A DNA stretch of 64,000 bases from Acinetobacter beijerinckii CIP 110307 (GCF_000369005.1 NZ_KB849764.1:1-64000), one strand, 5' to 3'; shown: positions 8,770 to 18,285, counted from the stretch's first letter. Program-made: numbers and translations. Notes: generated by a model from the letters alone, not told the origin.

Positions 8770-11265
8770 ATGACGATACCACAACGCTTACAACTAGCCT
8801 TAAAACAGCAAGCGGCTTTGGCTGATAAGGGCATTCATTTTTTACCGATTCGCCATCATAGCCCAGCGTGTGCTTATGCTGCTTTACAATCGTTGCAGCA
8901 ATTACAGCCTAAACACATATTGATTGAAGCACCACGTTCATTTAATCGTTTAATTGCAGATTTACAGCATCCAGATAGTCAGCCACCACTAGCTGTACTG
9001 TGTCAAACCGAAATCATGGAAGCAAATAATAATGCTGCTGATGATGAAAAGACGGAACAGAAACAAATCCGTACGGCTTATTATCCATTTTGCGATTATT
9101 CACCTGAATGGGTTGCGCTGCGATATGCGCCAGAAATTAATGCTGAGGTTGAGTTTATTGATTTAGCATGGACAAGTCAGATTGATCATGAATTAAAGAC
9201 GATCACCAAACAAACTTGGCAAAGTCGAAGCTTACAGCAAGAGCGCTATTTGGCTCATAGTCAGTATTTACAAACCCTAGCACAGAAGTTGCACTGTCGA
9301 AATCATGATGAACTTTGGGATCACTTATTTGAGTTAAAGCCGAAGCTGGAGATGCATGATTGGCAAAGCTTTTTCCATGAGGTGCTCGTTTGGTGTGCTA
9401 TGTCTCGTTTAGATTACGAGGATAGTGTTTTAGAAGCCGATGCTTCTTTAATCCGAGAACAATGCATGCTGCAAAGCATCTTAGAATGCTATGCAAATAA
9501 CAAAGTTACCATTTGTATCCTCACTGGTGGTTTTCACACCTTGGCCTTAATTGAGCAATTGGCAGCACATTTACTGGTTGAGAAACCTAAGAAAATTAAA
9601 AAAATGAAGTCAGCCGATCAAGATGACCAAACATGGTTGATTCGTTATAGTTTTGATCGTCTTGATGCTTTAAATGGTTATGCTTCTGGTATGCCATCGC
9701 CTGCATTTTATCAACGTTGTTGGCAACATATGATAGAGAAAGCCTTTGATGATGCTGAACAGCGACAAGCCTTAATCGTTGAGTTACTGTCTGATTTTTC
9801 TAGGCAATTACGCGACCAGCAGATTTTGGAAAGTAGTTTTATTACGGTTAAAAATGCAACTGAACAGGCGATTAGATTAGCGACTTTAAGAGGACATTAT
9901 TTAATTAGTCGTTTTGATTTGATTGATGCCTGTCAAAGTAGTTTTGTCAAAGGCAGTTTAGATGAGGGGCAACAAGCATTCCAAAGCTTGTTAAAGCAAA
10001 TTCTGAGTGGTGTGCGTCTAGGACAAGTAGTGCAATCCACGCAAACCCTACCATTGCTAGCTCAAGTTTATGATTTAGCAAAAGTTCATCGTTTTAAATT
10101 GGATGAAACGACGACCAAACGCGCAAAACTGGATGTCTTTCGTAATCAAAAACATCGTTTGCGCAGTCGTTTTCTACATTTACTTGATTTCTTGCAAGTG
10201 GGATTTGCCAAGTCAGTGAGCGGCCCAGATTTCTTAGGTGGTGGGCGCTTACATTTATTATTTGAAGAATGGGATTATGCATGGACCCCCCATGTTGAAG
10301 CTCAGTTGATTGAATTATCCGAGTTAGGAAGTGAGTTAAATACTGTTGCAGTACAAAAACTCTTGCATATCAAACAGACTTTTTCTCAAACAGGACAAGG
10401 AAGGTCATCACATCTTGCAGTACAGCTTTTAATTCGAGCAGCATTAATGGGATTGCACAAACAAATTCCAATTCTGTTTGCTGAAGTTCAACAATTCTTA
10501 CCCACTGATCCTGATTTGGATTCGGTGATTCAATGTGGACAAAAATTATTAAATTTATGGACAGGCAAAGATTTCTTAGCTTTTCAGCAACAACCTGAAC
10601 TTAAAGCACTGATGCAGCAAGTCATTCCTACAGCATTATTTTTACTGTCTCAGTTGGCAACGCCACCAGCAGACCAACAACAGCAAATTCTTAATCAAGT
10701 TTTGCACTTACGCAATTTGTCTAAGCAGATAAATCGTGTAGTGGGTGGTGAGCTAAATTACCTAGCACAATTTTATAATGCTTTAGCACGATTAAATACA
10801 GAGTGGCAAAAGCTAGATGTGTTGGCGGGTGCGGTTGATGCCTTACGTTTTATTGATGGTGATTTGACTGAACAGGATTTACAGCAATCAGTTCAGCGAC
10901 ATTTTGGTTTGGGTGCAAACCCTGAACATGCAGTCGCTTATCTATCTGGAATGATGCAAAGCGCACCTGAATTATTATTACGTTATCCTGCAATGACACA
11001 ACTACTGAATCAACTGCTATTAAAATGGGACGAGGCTGCTTTTGTGGCGATTCTGCCTGATTTACGCCAAGCATTTACTCATTTTAAACCGAAGGAAACA
11101 GCAGCTTTTGCTGAGCAGATTGCGCAACTGAATGATGTTTCGAGTTTGGATATTTCTCAATATATCAGTGAGGTTTCACAAGCTGAAATGCTACAAGGTG
11201 TTCAATTAAATCAACAACTACAAGAATTTTTGATCGAGCGAAATTTACAAGGTTGGTTAGTATAA
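8770..11265 (+). CDS. YehM-like DUF5682 family protein
   Basis: An 831-residue cytoplasmic protein. The N-terminal region carries the conserved FLPIRHHSPACAYA (about residues 24-37) and HILIEAPRSFNRLI motifs, with a second conserved block CILTGGFHTLAL near residue 253. Histidines in both blocks suggest a metal-binding or hydrolase-like fold, but this is inference only. The rest is helical and rich in glutamine and leucine. DUF5682 proteins are known from clusters with MoxR ATPases and vWA proteins, E. coli YehM being the closest example I recall. The stop codon overlaps the next start by one base (TAATG at 11263-11267), so translation is probably coupled. A palindromic spacer separates it from the ATPase gene upstream. 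The molecular function is unknown. Confidence 0.78.
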   Translation: MTIPQRLQLALKQQAALADKGIHFLPIRHHSPACAYAALQSLQQLQPKHILIEAPRSFNRLIADLQHPDSQPPLAVLCQTEIMEANNNAADDEKTEQKQIRTAYYPFCDYSPEWVALRYAPEINAEVEFIDLAWTSQIDHELKTITKQTWQSRSLQQERYLAHSQYLQTLAQKLHCRNHDELWDHLFELKPKLEMHDWQSFFHEVLVWCAMSRLDYEDSVLEADASLIREQCMLQSILECYANNKVTICILTGGFHTLALIEQLAAHLLVEKPKKIKKMKSADQDDQTWLIRYSFDRLDALNGYASGMPSPAFYQRCWQHMIEKAFDDAEQRQALIVELLSDFSRQLRDQQILESSFITVKNATEQAIRLATLRGHYLISRFDLIDACQSSFVKGSLDEGQQAFQSLLKQILSGVRLGQVVQSTQTLPLLAQVYDLAKVHRFKLDETTTKRAKLDVFRNQKHRLRSRFLHLLDFLQVGFAKSVSGPDFLGGGRLHLLFEEWDYAWTPHVEAQLIELSELGSELNTVAVQKLLHIKQTFSQTGQGRSSHLAVQLLIRAALMGLHKQIPILFAEVQQFLPTDPDLDSVIQCGQKLLNLWTGKDFLAFQQQPELKALMQQVIPTALFLLSQLATPPADQQQQILNQVLHLRNLSKQINRVVGGELNYLAQFYNALARLNTEWQKLDVLAGAVDALRFIDGDLTEQDLQQSVQRHFGLGANPEHAVAYLSGMMQSAPELLLRYPAMTQLLNQLLLKWDEAAFVAILPDLRQAFTHFKPKETAAFAEQIAQLNDVSSLDISQYISEVSQAEMLQGVQLNQQLQEFLIERNLQGWLV

Positions 11266-12401
11266 TGAATGATTCAAACTCTAATAACCTTGCAGCCCGT
11301 TGGCGATTGATTCTGGGTCGCTATAGTGATCGAGCTTTGGATCAGGTACAGCTTGATGCAGAACAATTACGTTTGGAACGTACTCTCGATTATTTATACA
11401 ACCGTGAGTATGAACAACGAGGTCATATTGCAGGGGAGTCTCGTCATGGCTCATTAGATGGCTCACAGCTCACTGCAATTAATTGGCTCAATCAAGCGCG
11501 AAAATTATTTCCGCAAAGTACCTTTGAACGTATTCAAACTCAAGCAGTTGAACGCTACCAATTAGATGCATTACTCAAAGATCCGCAAAGCTTGAAAAGT
11601 TTAGATCCTACACCTCAGCTTGCTAAAGCCTTGTTGACGATGCGTGGGCGAATGAATGCGCAAACTCGAGATGCTGTCCGAGAGATTATTCAAACCGTAG
11701 TAGAGCAAATCGTTGCACGATTAAAACCTAACTTTATCAATGCGATTCATGGTCGACGCAATCGTTTTCGCCGTTCTTTGATTGCAAATAGTCAGAACTT
11801 TGACTGGCGACGAACGATTCGGGAAAATCTAAAACACTATAACGCTGATTTAAATAAGCTCATTATTCAACAACCATTCTTCAATGCGCGGGTACAACGT
11901 CATTTACCTTGGACTGTCGTGTTGTGTGTGGACCAAAGTGGTTCAATGATGAACTCTGTCATGTACAGTGCAATTTGCGCCAGCATTCTGGCAAGTTTAC
12001 CTGCTGTAAAAGTACATCTCGTATTGTTTGATACCAATATTGTTGATTTATCTCATATGGCACATGACCCCGTTGAAGTGTTATTGACTGTTCAGCTTGG
12101 TGGTGGCACAGACATTGCCAAAGCGGTGAATTATTGCGAACGTTTTATCACACAACCAAATCGCACGATTTTTACGTTAATCAGTGATTTTGAAGAAGGT
12201 GGTTCTGTAGCACATTTACTCAATGCGATTAGTCGCTTGCAAAGTCAACACGTAAAGTTATTGGGCTTAGCAGCTTTAGATGAACAAGCTAACCCTGTCT
12301 ATGATATTCAAATGGCACAGAAGCTGAATGAGAGGGGCATGTCTGTTGCAGCGCTAACCCCTGAACATTTTGCTGAATGGATGGCAGAGGTGATGCAATG
12401 A
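11265..12401 (+). CDS. YehP-like vWA-domain protein (MoxR partner)
   Basis: A 378-residue protein with an arginine-rich N-terminal helical half and a C-terminal von Willebrand factor A domain. The metal-ion-dependent adhesion site is complete: DQSGSM at residues 223-228, a threonine in LGGGTDIAKAV, and an aspartate in LISDFEEGG. I chose ATG 11265 because it overlaps the DUF5682 stop by one base; an upstream in-frame TTG at 11253 would read into that gene. The stop overlaps the SWIM gene start as ATGA. Family knowledge: vWA proteins next to MoxR ATPases are adaptors that the ATPase acts through. Lack of signal peptide and membrane helix places it in the cytoplasm. Confidence 0.85.
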   Translation: MNDSNSNNLAARWRLILGRYSDRALDQVQLDAEQLRLERTLDYLYNREYEQRGHIAGESRHGSLDGSQLTAINWLNQARKLFPQSTFERIQTQAVERYQLDALLKDPQSLKSLDPTPQLAKALLTMRGRMNAQTRDAVREIIQTVVEQIVARLKPNFINAIHGRRNRFRRSLIANSQNFDWRRTIRENLKHYNADLNKLIIQQPFFNARVQRHLPWTVVLCVDQSGSMMNSVMYSAICASILASLPAVKVHLVLFDTNIVDLSHMAHDPVEVLLTVQLGGGTDIAKAVNYCERFITQPNRTIFTLISDFEEGGSVAHLLNAISRLQSQHVKLLGLAALDEQANPVYDIQMAQKLNERGMSVAALTPEHFAEWMAEVMQ

Positions 12402-14542
12402 GCTGGCAACACCAATATTTGGCTTATGATCAAGACAGTCTTGCTACTTATGCAAATACTGGTTTGGTTCGCCGTGCCTTAAAAGATATTGAGGCAGGAA
12501 AGGTTATTTTACAAACTGAGCAATCTGAACACATCACCATTGAGAGTGATGGTCAACAGGTTGGTTTATCATCGGCAGGTTTAGTCAATGCATCATGTAG
12601 TTGCCCTGCAACAGGTGCTTGTAAGCACATTGTCGCAGCCGTTTTATATCTGCAGCAACATTTACAAAATTCAGTTCAGCAACCAATCGAAAATCTAACA
12701 ACAGACTCAGCTGAGGATATTCAAAGTACGACTGTTGAATTGGTTGAACAACTTGAAAATAATTTCCAACCCAATCTGATCGAAGAAATATTGAGAGTTG
12801 ATCTCAACCAAATCGCAAAGAAAATAGGTAAAGCTCAAACTCAAAAAGCCATCAAACTCGCTCGGCTTTGGCAAAAAGAACAACAAACAGAATTATTTGA
12901 AGAAGAATACAGTTTAAAAATTCGTATCAAGAGTCTGGCTGAAGACATTATTTATGTGGCAGGGGCTAGTTTTGCTGGAATGCTGTCAAATTTAGAAAAG
13001 GATCAGTCTGCATATTATCTAGCTGCTTTAAGTGAAGTACAGCGACTGCAAGGAAAATTCTGGACTGAGTTGGAACTCAATGAGACAGAGAATCCTGCAG
13101 TTCTGAGTGAGAGTGAAGGTCAATTTATTATTGAATTAAAAGATGATCTTGCTCAGTTGATTGAGTTTGGTTTATCGCATGTAAATGAAATGACTGCACG
13201 ACAATTACATCTACTGAATATGTCTGCTAGAAGTGAGTCATTACCTCGTTTGGCTGCATTGTTAAGGCAACTGAGTGGTCAGGTTACTCGACTTTTAAAT
13301 CGTGACGAACATAGTTCTGAACACGAAACATTATTATATTTAGCTCAAATCAATGCGTATCTTTACCAGTTAGAACATGCTGAGGGTGAGGTTTTAGTTC
13401 GCTTAAGAGGGAAGTCACGTCGTCAATATGAAGTAGATCAGGAACAAATAGATTTAGAGCTTTTACCTTTAGGCGCACGTTGGTGGCGAACATTGGGTGG
13501 TGCTAGAGGAATAACTTTATATTTCTCAGAGCAAGAAAACCCTCAAATTTTTGAGGTGACACTAGCGCGTACGGAAAATAATGACCCAAACTTTAATCGT
13601 TACAATGCATGGTCTCAGCAAAGTATTTGGATGATGACAGCTCAACAACTCATGCAGAAAAAGATACGACTACAACAGCCACGATTTTCTGAGGATGATC
13701 GTTTATCTGCTTCAGGACAAAGTCGAGCCTTACCACTTCATAGCTTAAAAGATCTTCAAGATTTTAGTATTTATCAACACATTGGATTTGATAATTGGCA
13801 CAAAATACAGCAACGTTGGCAGCAACAATTACATAGTATTGAAGGTGTTGATCAAACAGTAATGCTCAGTATTTCTAGCTATGACAAACCTCAAGTTGAT
13901 GAAATTGAGCAATGTTTGTGGTGGACAGTCTATGATCAGCATCAATCAGCGATACATTTACGTTTAGATTGGAAAACGTCAGAAATAGAAAAAATTCGTC
14001 AGCTCGAACGTTTGTGTACTCAAAAAATTCAAATCGGCTCTGTTTTTGTATATTGCCAGATTAAAGGACATACGTTGGTGTTATCGCCAATGAGTTTATT
14101 GATCACGCAAAATGAAAAAACTCGCTTGTTTAACCTAGATTTTGATCAATTCACTGAATCAAAAAAGACCTTGAAAGAAAGTATCGTTGGACGTATTGAA
14201 CAACTGTTAATAAAGAAACAACAACAGAGAGCAAAACTTTCTTCTATTCAAATGAGTTTGAGTCAAAAAGTGTGTGAACCAATTTTTGATGTATTACTTA
14301 GTCTGAGTTGCTCAGGACGTATGATGCTGAGTTCATCACAGATCCAAACGCTGCAACAGCAACGTGAGTTGGCATTAGATGCTGGTATGAGCATACTTGC
14401 AAAGCAGCTCACATCACTTTTAGCAGCATCTAAAATCAATGTTGATTCAATTTTACGGCTTATTTATCTCTGTGATTTAACTTTAAGAATGCAAGTGAAA
14501 CTACCAATACAACTTACCGTTGAAGATAAGCCAGTTTTATAG
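12398..14542 (+). CDS. YehQ-like SWIM zinc-finger protein
   Basis: A 714-residue protein with a SWIM zinc finger near the N-terminus: CSCPATGACKH, with ligands C67, C69, C75 and H77, matching CxC-xn-CxH. SWIM fingers bind DNA or protein. The remaining 600 or so residues are of no recognised fold; conserved-looking tryptophan-rich stretches (ARWWRTLGGARG, QCLWWTVYDQ) occur. ATG 12398 overlaps the vWA stop by four bases (ATGA), indicating translational coupling. It is the last gene of the module, and a 245-bp AT-rich gap follows. E. coli YehQ has the same zinc finger and position. Its role in the module is unknown; nucleic-acid or substrate recognition is an inference. Confidence 0.82.
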   Translation: MSWQHQYLAYDQDSLATYANTGLVRRALKDIEAGKVILQTEQSEHITIESDGQQVGLSSAGLVNASCSCPATGACKHIVAAVLYLQQHLQNSVQQPIENLTTDSAEDIQSTTVELVEQLENNFQPNLIEEILRVDLNQIAKKIGKAQTQKAIKLARLWQKEQQTELFEEEYSLKIRIKSLAEDIIYVAGASFAGMLSNLEKDQSAYYLAALSEVQRLQGKFWTELELNETENPAVLSESEGQFIIELKDDLAQLIEFGLSHVNEMTARQLHLLNMSARSESLPRLAALLRQLSGQVTRLLNRDEHSSEHETLLYLAQINAYLYQLEHAEGEVLVRLRGKSRRQYEVDQEQIDLELLPLGARWWRTLGGARGITLYFSEQENPQIFEVTLARTENNDPNFNRYNAWSQQSIWMMTAQQLMQKKIRLQQPRFSEDDRLSASGQSRALPLHSLKDLQDFSIYQHIGFDNWHKIQQRWQQQLHSIEGVDQTVMLSISSYDKPQVDEIEQCLWWTVYDQHQSAIHLRLDWKTSEIEKIRQLERLCTQKIQIGSVFVYCQIKGHTLVLSPMSLLITQNEKTRLFNLDFDQFTESKKTLKESIVGRIEQLLIKKQQQRAKLSSIQMSLSQKVCEPIFDVLLSLSCSGRMMLSSSQIQTLQQQRELALDAGMSILAKQLTSLLAASKINVDSILRLIYLCDLTLRMQVKLPIQLTVEDKPVL

Positions 14543-14787
14543 TTTTTTATTCACAATAATAATATTTTTTGTGATCAATCTGACAAAAAGTACTTTACTT
14601 GTTTAAAAAATAAACTAAAATGCGCATCGTGAACTTGGATATTCAGATACAAGTTTGATGTATTTGAATAATTAAAATGAGTATGGTTAAGTAGCAATAT
14701 CATTCATAAATCATATTGTTGATGATATGCATTTATCGAACTTATCAAATACTCGACATTGGCTAAATCTTTAAAGAGGGAAAAGTG

Positions 14788-14988
14788 ATGTTGGACTCAA
14801 AGAAATTAATTGTACTTGATCAAATGCTTATTCTAACCAAAGAAGGTAAAAATGATTTGGTTTATGAGAATGATACTTTACTCAAAGTTAAAATGATTTC
14901 AAATCAACATATTGTTGTAGAGGATGATCACAAAACTAGTTTTTTATTGAAAAGACAAGATGAAAACTTAGTTTGGTCTTTCATATAG
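14788..14988 (+). CDS. Small hypothetical protein (66 aa)
   Basis: Not recognised. The protein is short, soluble and charged (starting MLDSKKLIVLDQMLIL, ending ENLVWSFI), with alternating hydrophobic residues that suggest a small beta-rich fold. A good ribosome binding site (AAAGAGGG at 14773-14780) precedes ATG 14788; GTG 14785 is a possible alternative. A weak dyad after the stop and a 245-bp upstream gap suggest an independent transcription unit. The upstream gap is AT-rich and has a plausible promoter (TTTACT at about 14591 and TAAAAT at about 14613), but no other structure is evident. Confidence 0.55.
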   Translation: MLDSKKLIVLDQMLILTKEGKNDLVYENDTLLKVKMISNQHIVVEDDHKTSFLLKRQDENLVWSFI

Positions 14989-14994
14989 TATGAA

Positions 14995-15026
14995 GATTAA
15001 ACATCAATTTTAATTAATGTTTAATC
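14995..15026. terminator. AT-rich convergent hairpin
   Basis: A perfect 10-bp dyad (GATTAAACAT / ATGTTTAATC) with a 12-nt loop lies between the small gene and the convergent MerR-family gene, touching the stop codon of the latter. The stem has little GC, so its strength as a terminator is doubtful. Confidence 0.4.
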
Positions 15027-15417
15027 ACGAATTAACCTGTTGTTTCAGTTCCATTAATATTGGACAACAGGTATCTTGAGTAGTTTTACATTCGTCTAAC
15101 CAAGAAGAAAGTCGCAGTTTAAGTCCTTGTAATTCTTGTATACGCTCATCAATTTTAGTAAGACGCTGCTCAATGACATGACGTACTTCAATACGATCCT
15201 CTAAATTTAAGCTAAGCAATTCTTTAATTTCGTTGAGTTGTAAGCCAGCATCTTTTGCTTTTTGAATAAAACTCAAAGTTTCCACATCCTGTTGATTGTA
15301 ATATCGATAACTCTGCGTACTTTCTGGGATACGCATTAAACCAATACGTTGATAATAACGAATAGTTTCAACATTGATATGGCAAGATTTTGCCAATTTT
15401 CCAATCGTAAGATTCAT
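15025..15417 (-). CDS. MerR-family metal-responsive transcriptional regulator (CueR-like)
   Basis: A 130-residue MerR-family activator. The N-terminal winged helix reads LTIGKLAKSCHINVETIRYY and SYRYYNQQD, a dimerisation coiled coil follows, and the C-terminal loop is CKTTQDTCCPILMEL. Two cysteines eight residues apart followed by Pro-Ile resemble the CueR copper site. There is no cysteine at the dimer-interface position typical of mercury-binding MerR, so a monovalent copper or silver sensor is most likely. I chose ATG 15417 because CAGAGG precedes it at 7 nt and the upstream in-frame codons run into the shared promoter. It is divergent from the P-type ATPase gene it presumably controls. The metal specificity is inferred. 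Confidence 0.85.
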   Translation of the reverse strand: MNLTIGKLAKSCHINVETIRYYQRIGLMRIPESTQSYRYYNQQDVETLSFIQKAKDAGLQLNEIKELLSLNLEDRIEVRHVIEQRLTKIDERIQELQGLKLRLSSWLDECKTTQDTCCPILMELKQQVNS

Positions 15418-15450
15418 TTTATATGCCTCTGTTTTATTCATAAAAAGCAC

Positions 15451-15481
15451 TTGACTCTGTACCTAGGTACAGACTTTATCC
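15451..15481 (+). promoter_or_regulatory. MerR-type promoter/operator of the metal ATPase gene
   Basis: A TTGACT -35 element (15451-15456) and a TTATCC -10 element (15476-15481) are separated by 19 bp, the stretched spacing typical of MerR-family promoters. The spacer is filled by a perfect 16-bp palindrome CTGTACCTAGGTACAG (15457-15472), the expected regulator site. The ATPase ATG lies 34 bp beyond the -10. Confidence 0.8.
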
Positions 15482-15515
15482 TAAACCGATCAAGAATGAA
15501 AAGATAGGTCTAGTA

Positions 15516-18230
15516 ATGGCACATCAACATACATCTTCATGTTGCAGTCAATCTAATAAAACAATCGTTTATCAAAACATTGATCCCGTTTGTGGTATGC
15601 ACGTTGAAGAAGATTCTGAGCACTATTCTGACTATGTAGGAATTCGTTATTTATTCTGTTCGGCGGGTTGTAAGCAAAAGTTTATTGAGCAGCCTGAGCA
15701 TTATTTGAATAAAAAACAGTCTGGAAAATCTTCATGTTGTTCCCAAGAGAGTGAAGAAAAGCGTTCTTCAAGCTGTAATGCAATTTCAGAACAAGATAAT
15801 GAAGTCATTAAGACATCGACATGTTGTGCCCCAAAGCTTGAAGAGAAAAACAACAGTTCTTGTTGTAATCCTAAAACAGAAGCACAATCAGTTCCACAAT
15901 CGATAAAACAATCGTCTTGCTGTGGTGGCGGATCAAATCAACACCAACATGGAGCAGATACTAATCAAACAGAGATTGATCCTGTTTGCGGTATGTCGGT
16001 TAAAACGACGACAACTTTAAAAACAGATTATCAAGGTAAAACATATTATTTCTGTAATCCTTCTTGTGTAGATAAATTCCAAAACGATCCTGAGTTTTAT
16101 CTCATTCCACTAGATCAACGTTCTGTTCCTGAAGGTGCAATGGATATGGATTATACCTGTCCGATGGATCCAGAAATTGTGCAAAAAGGACCGGGTACAT
16201 GTCCAATCTGTGGTATGGCACTCGAACCCATGCAACCTAGTTTGGATGATGGTCCAAATCCTGAATTAGTTGATTTTAGTAAGCGTTTTTGGACGACTTT
16301 GCCTTTAAGTTTATTGGTGATGATCTTGGCAATGGGATCACATATCCACGCTTTTATATCGCCACATATTCAACCGTGGATCGAATTAGTACTGAGCTTA
16401 CCAGTGGTGTTATGGGCAGGTTATCCAATTTTACAACGTTGTTGGGTATCGTATAAAACACAACATCTCAATATGTGGAGCTTGATTGGTGTAGGGGTGT
16501 TAGCGGCATTTATTTATAGTGTGATTGCTACGATTTTCCCTGCGCTGATTCCTATTGAAGCAAAAACAGGTCATGGAGTCGCCGTCTATTTTGAGGCAGC
16601 GTGTATGATTGTTTCTCTGAGTCTGTTAGGACAAATTTTAGAACTAAAAGCTCGTTCTCAAACGGCAAACTCATTAAAAGAACTTTTACGCTTACAGCCA
16701 AGCAAAGCGAAATTGGTTCAAAATGGTCAAGTTGTAGAAGTCGATATTTCAATGGTTAAACAGGGTGATATTTTGCAAATATCATCTGGTGAGCAAATTG
16801 CATTAGACGGTGTCGTGATCGATGGGAAAACCTATGTTGATGAGTCGATGATGACGGGTGAGCCTGTACCTGTGAAAAAGGAAAAAGATGATCAGGTCAT
16901 TGGTGGAACAATTAATCAACAAGGTTCTATTCGAATCCAAACGACGGCAGTGGGTTCCAACACAACGCTTGCAAAAATGATTCAAATTGTTGCAGATGCA
17001 CAACGCTCAAAAGCGCCGTTACAACGAATTGCAGATGTGGTCGCAAAGTATTTTGTGATCGCTGTGCTAAGTATTAGTGTGCTGACTTTTATTGCATGGA
17101 TGGTATTTGGAAAAGCACAATTCGACTTAGCGTTAATGTGTGCCGTTGCGGTTTTAATTATTGCCTGTCCTTGTGCATTAGGTTTAGCAACGCCTATGTC
17201 TGTTATGGCAACAACAGGTCGTGCAGCTCAAAAAGGAGTATTATTTAAAGATGCTGAATCGATTGAAAATTTAAGTAAAGTCAATACGTTGATTATTGAT
17301 AAGACAGGAACATTGACGCAAGGTAAACCCAGCCTAAAAGAAATTCAGCCTTTGTCAAAAACTTATGATCAAGCACAAATTGAATTATGGATTGCGTCAA
17401 TTGAACAATATTCTACGCATCCCATAGCGCAGACTTTAACGAAATTGGTCGAACCAATAAAATTATTAAATGTCTCTGCATTTGAAGACGTTACGGGCTT
17501 TGGAGTGAAAGGAAATATTGAAGGAAAAACATTGTATATCGGCAGTCAGAAACTGATTGAACAATTAGATCTATCACTCAGCGATACATTGCTCAAAGAG
17601 CTTGATCAGAAACGTGCAAAAGGTGATGTAATCAGTTTTCTAATGTCAGAACAAGAGGTGATTGCCTATGTTTCGATTCATGATGCGATTAAAGAGAATG
17701 CCAAAGTAGTCATTGATCAATTACATGCAGATGGTATTACCGTGATCATGGCAACGGGTGATCATGAAAAAAATGCGCAGATGGTTGCAGATATTTTAGG
17801 TATCCAAAAGGTCTATGCCAATCTTAATCCTAAGCAAAAGCATGAAATTGTACAACAGGCACAAGCACAAGGACGAATTGTTGCTATGGCTGGAGATGGT
17901 ATTAATGATGCGCCAGCACTTGCACAGGCGAATGTCGGTATAGCAATGGGAACTGGAACAGATATTGCCAAACAGACAGCGCAGGTGACGTTAGTCAAAG
18001 GTGATATTCAAGGTATTGCACAAGCGGTGCATATGGCAAAATTAGGTGTCAAAAATATGAAGCAAAATCTTGCATTTTCCTTTATTTACAATGGACTTGG
18101 AGTGCCTGTGGCAGCAGGATTGTTTTATCCACTTACAGGTTTATTGCTTACGCCAATGTTTGCTGCAGTTGCAATGTCGCTCAGCTCATTGTCTGTTGTC
18201 GTAAATGCTTTACGTTTAAATAAATCATAA
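15516..18230 (+). CDS. Heavy-metal (probably copper) translocating P1B-type ATPase with two YHS domains and a Cys-rich linker
   Basis: A 904-residue P-type ATPase. The membrane core has the IIACPCALGLATP metal-transport motif, DKTGTLTQG phosphorylation site, MMTGEPVPV actuator motif, and GDGINDAPALAQA hinge; a membrane hairpin and six further helices can be traced. The usual HMA domains are absent. Instead there are two YHS domains (DPVCGM at 23-28 and 155-160, each with a later FC-x3-C), a YTCPMDPE...CPICGM metal-binding domain at 213-234, and a linker full of cysteine pairs (residues 9-10, 74-75, 103-104, 116-117, 135-136). P1B ATPases export metal ions from the cytoplasm. Cu(I) or Ag(I) is likely given the CPC motif and the CueR-like neighbour, but mercury or another soft metal cannot be excluded. 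Expression should be driven by the MerR-type promoter upstream. Confidence 0.92.
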   Translation: MAHQHTSSCCSQSNKTIVYQNIDPVCGMHVEEDSEHYSDYVGIRYLFCSAGCKQKFIEQPEHYLNKKQSGKSSCCSQESEEKRSSSCNAISEQDNEVIKTSTCCAPKLEEKNNSSCCNPKTEAQSVPQSIKQSSCCGGGSNQHQHGADTNQTEIDPVCGMSVKTTTTLKTDYQGKTYYFCNPSCVDKFQNDPEFYLIPLDQRSVPEGAMDMDYTCPMDPEIVQKGPGTCPICGMALEPMQPSLDDGPNPELVDFSKRFWTTLPLSLLVMILAMGSHIHAFISPHIQPWIELVLSLPVVLWAGYPILQRCWVSYKTQHLNMWSLIGVGVLAAFIYSVIATIFPALIPIEAKTGHGVAVYFEAACMIVSLSLLGQILELKARSQTANSLKELLRLQPSKAKLVQNGQVVEVDISMVKQGDILQISSGEQIALDGVVIDGKTYVDESMMTGEPVPVKKEKDDQVIGGTINQQGSIRIQTTAVGSNTTLAKMIQIVADAQRSKAPLQRIADVVAKYFVIAVLSISVLTFIAWMVFGKAQFDLALMCAVAVLIIACPCALGLATPMSVMATTGRAAQKGVLFKDAESIENLSKVNTLIIDKTGTLTQGKPSLKEIQPLSKTYDQAQIELWIASIEQYSTHPIAQTLTKLVEPIKLLNVSAFEDVTGFGVKGNIEGKTLYIGSQKLIEQLDLSLSDTLLKELDQKRAKGDVISFLMSEQEVIAYVSIHDAIKENAKVVIDQLHADGITVIMATGDHEKNAQMVADILGIQKVYANLNPKQKHEIVQQAQAQGRIVAMAGDGINDAPALAQANVGIAMGTGTDIAKQTAQVTLVKGDIQGIAQAVHMAKLGVKNMKQNLAFSFIYNGLGVPVAAGLFYPLTGLLLTPMFAAVAMSLSSLSVVVNALRLNKS

Positions 18231-18249
18231 TTTGAGTCTGAAAATGAAT

Positions 18250-18285
18250 AACCTATTCTCACAGGCTGAGAATAGGTTTTTATTT
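18250..18285 (+). terminator. Terminator of the metal ATPase gene
   Basis: A perfect 12-bp stem (AACCTATTCTCA / TGAGAATAGGTT) with a CAGGC loop and a T-rich tail, 19 bp after the stop codon. Confidence 0.88.
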
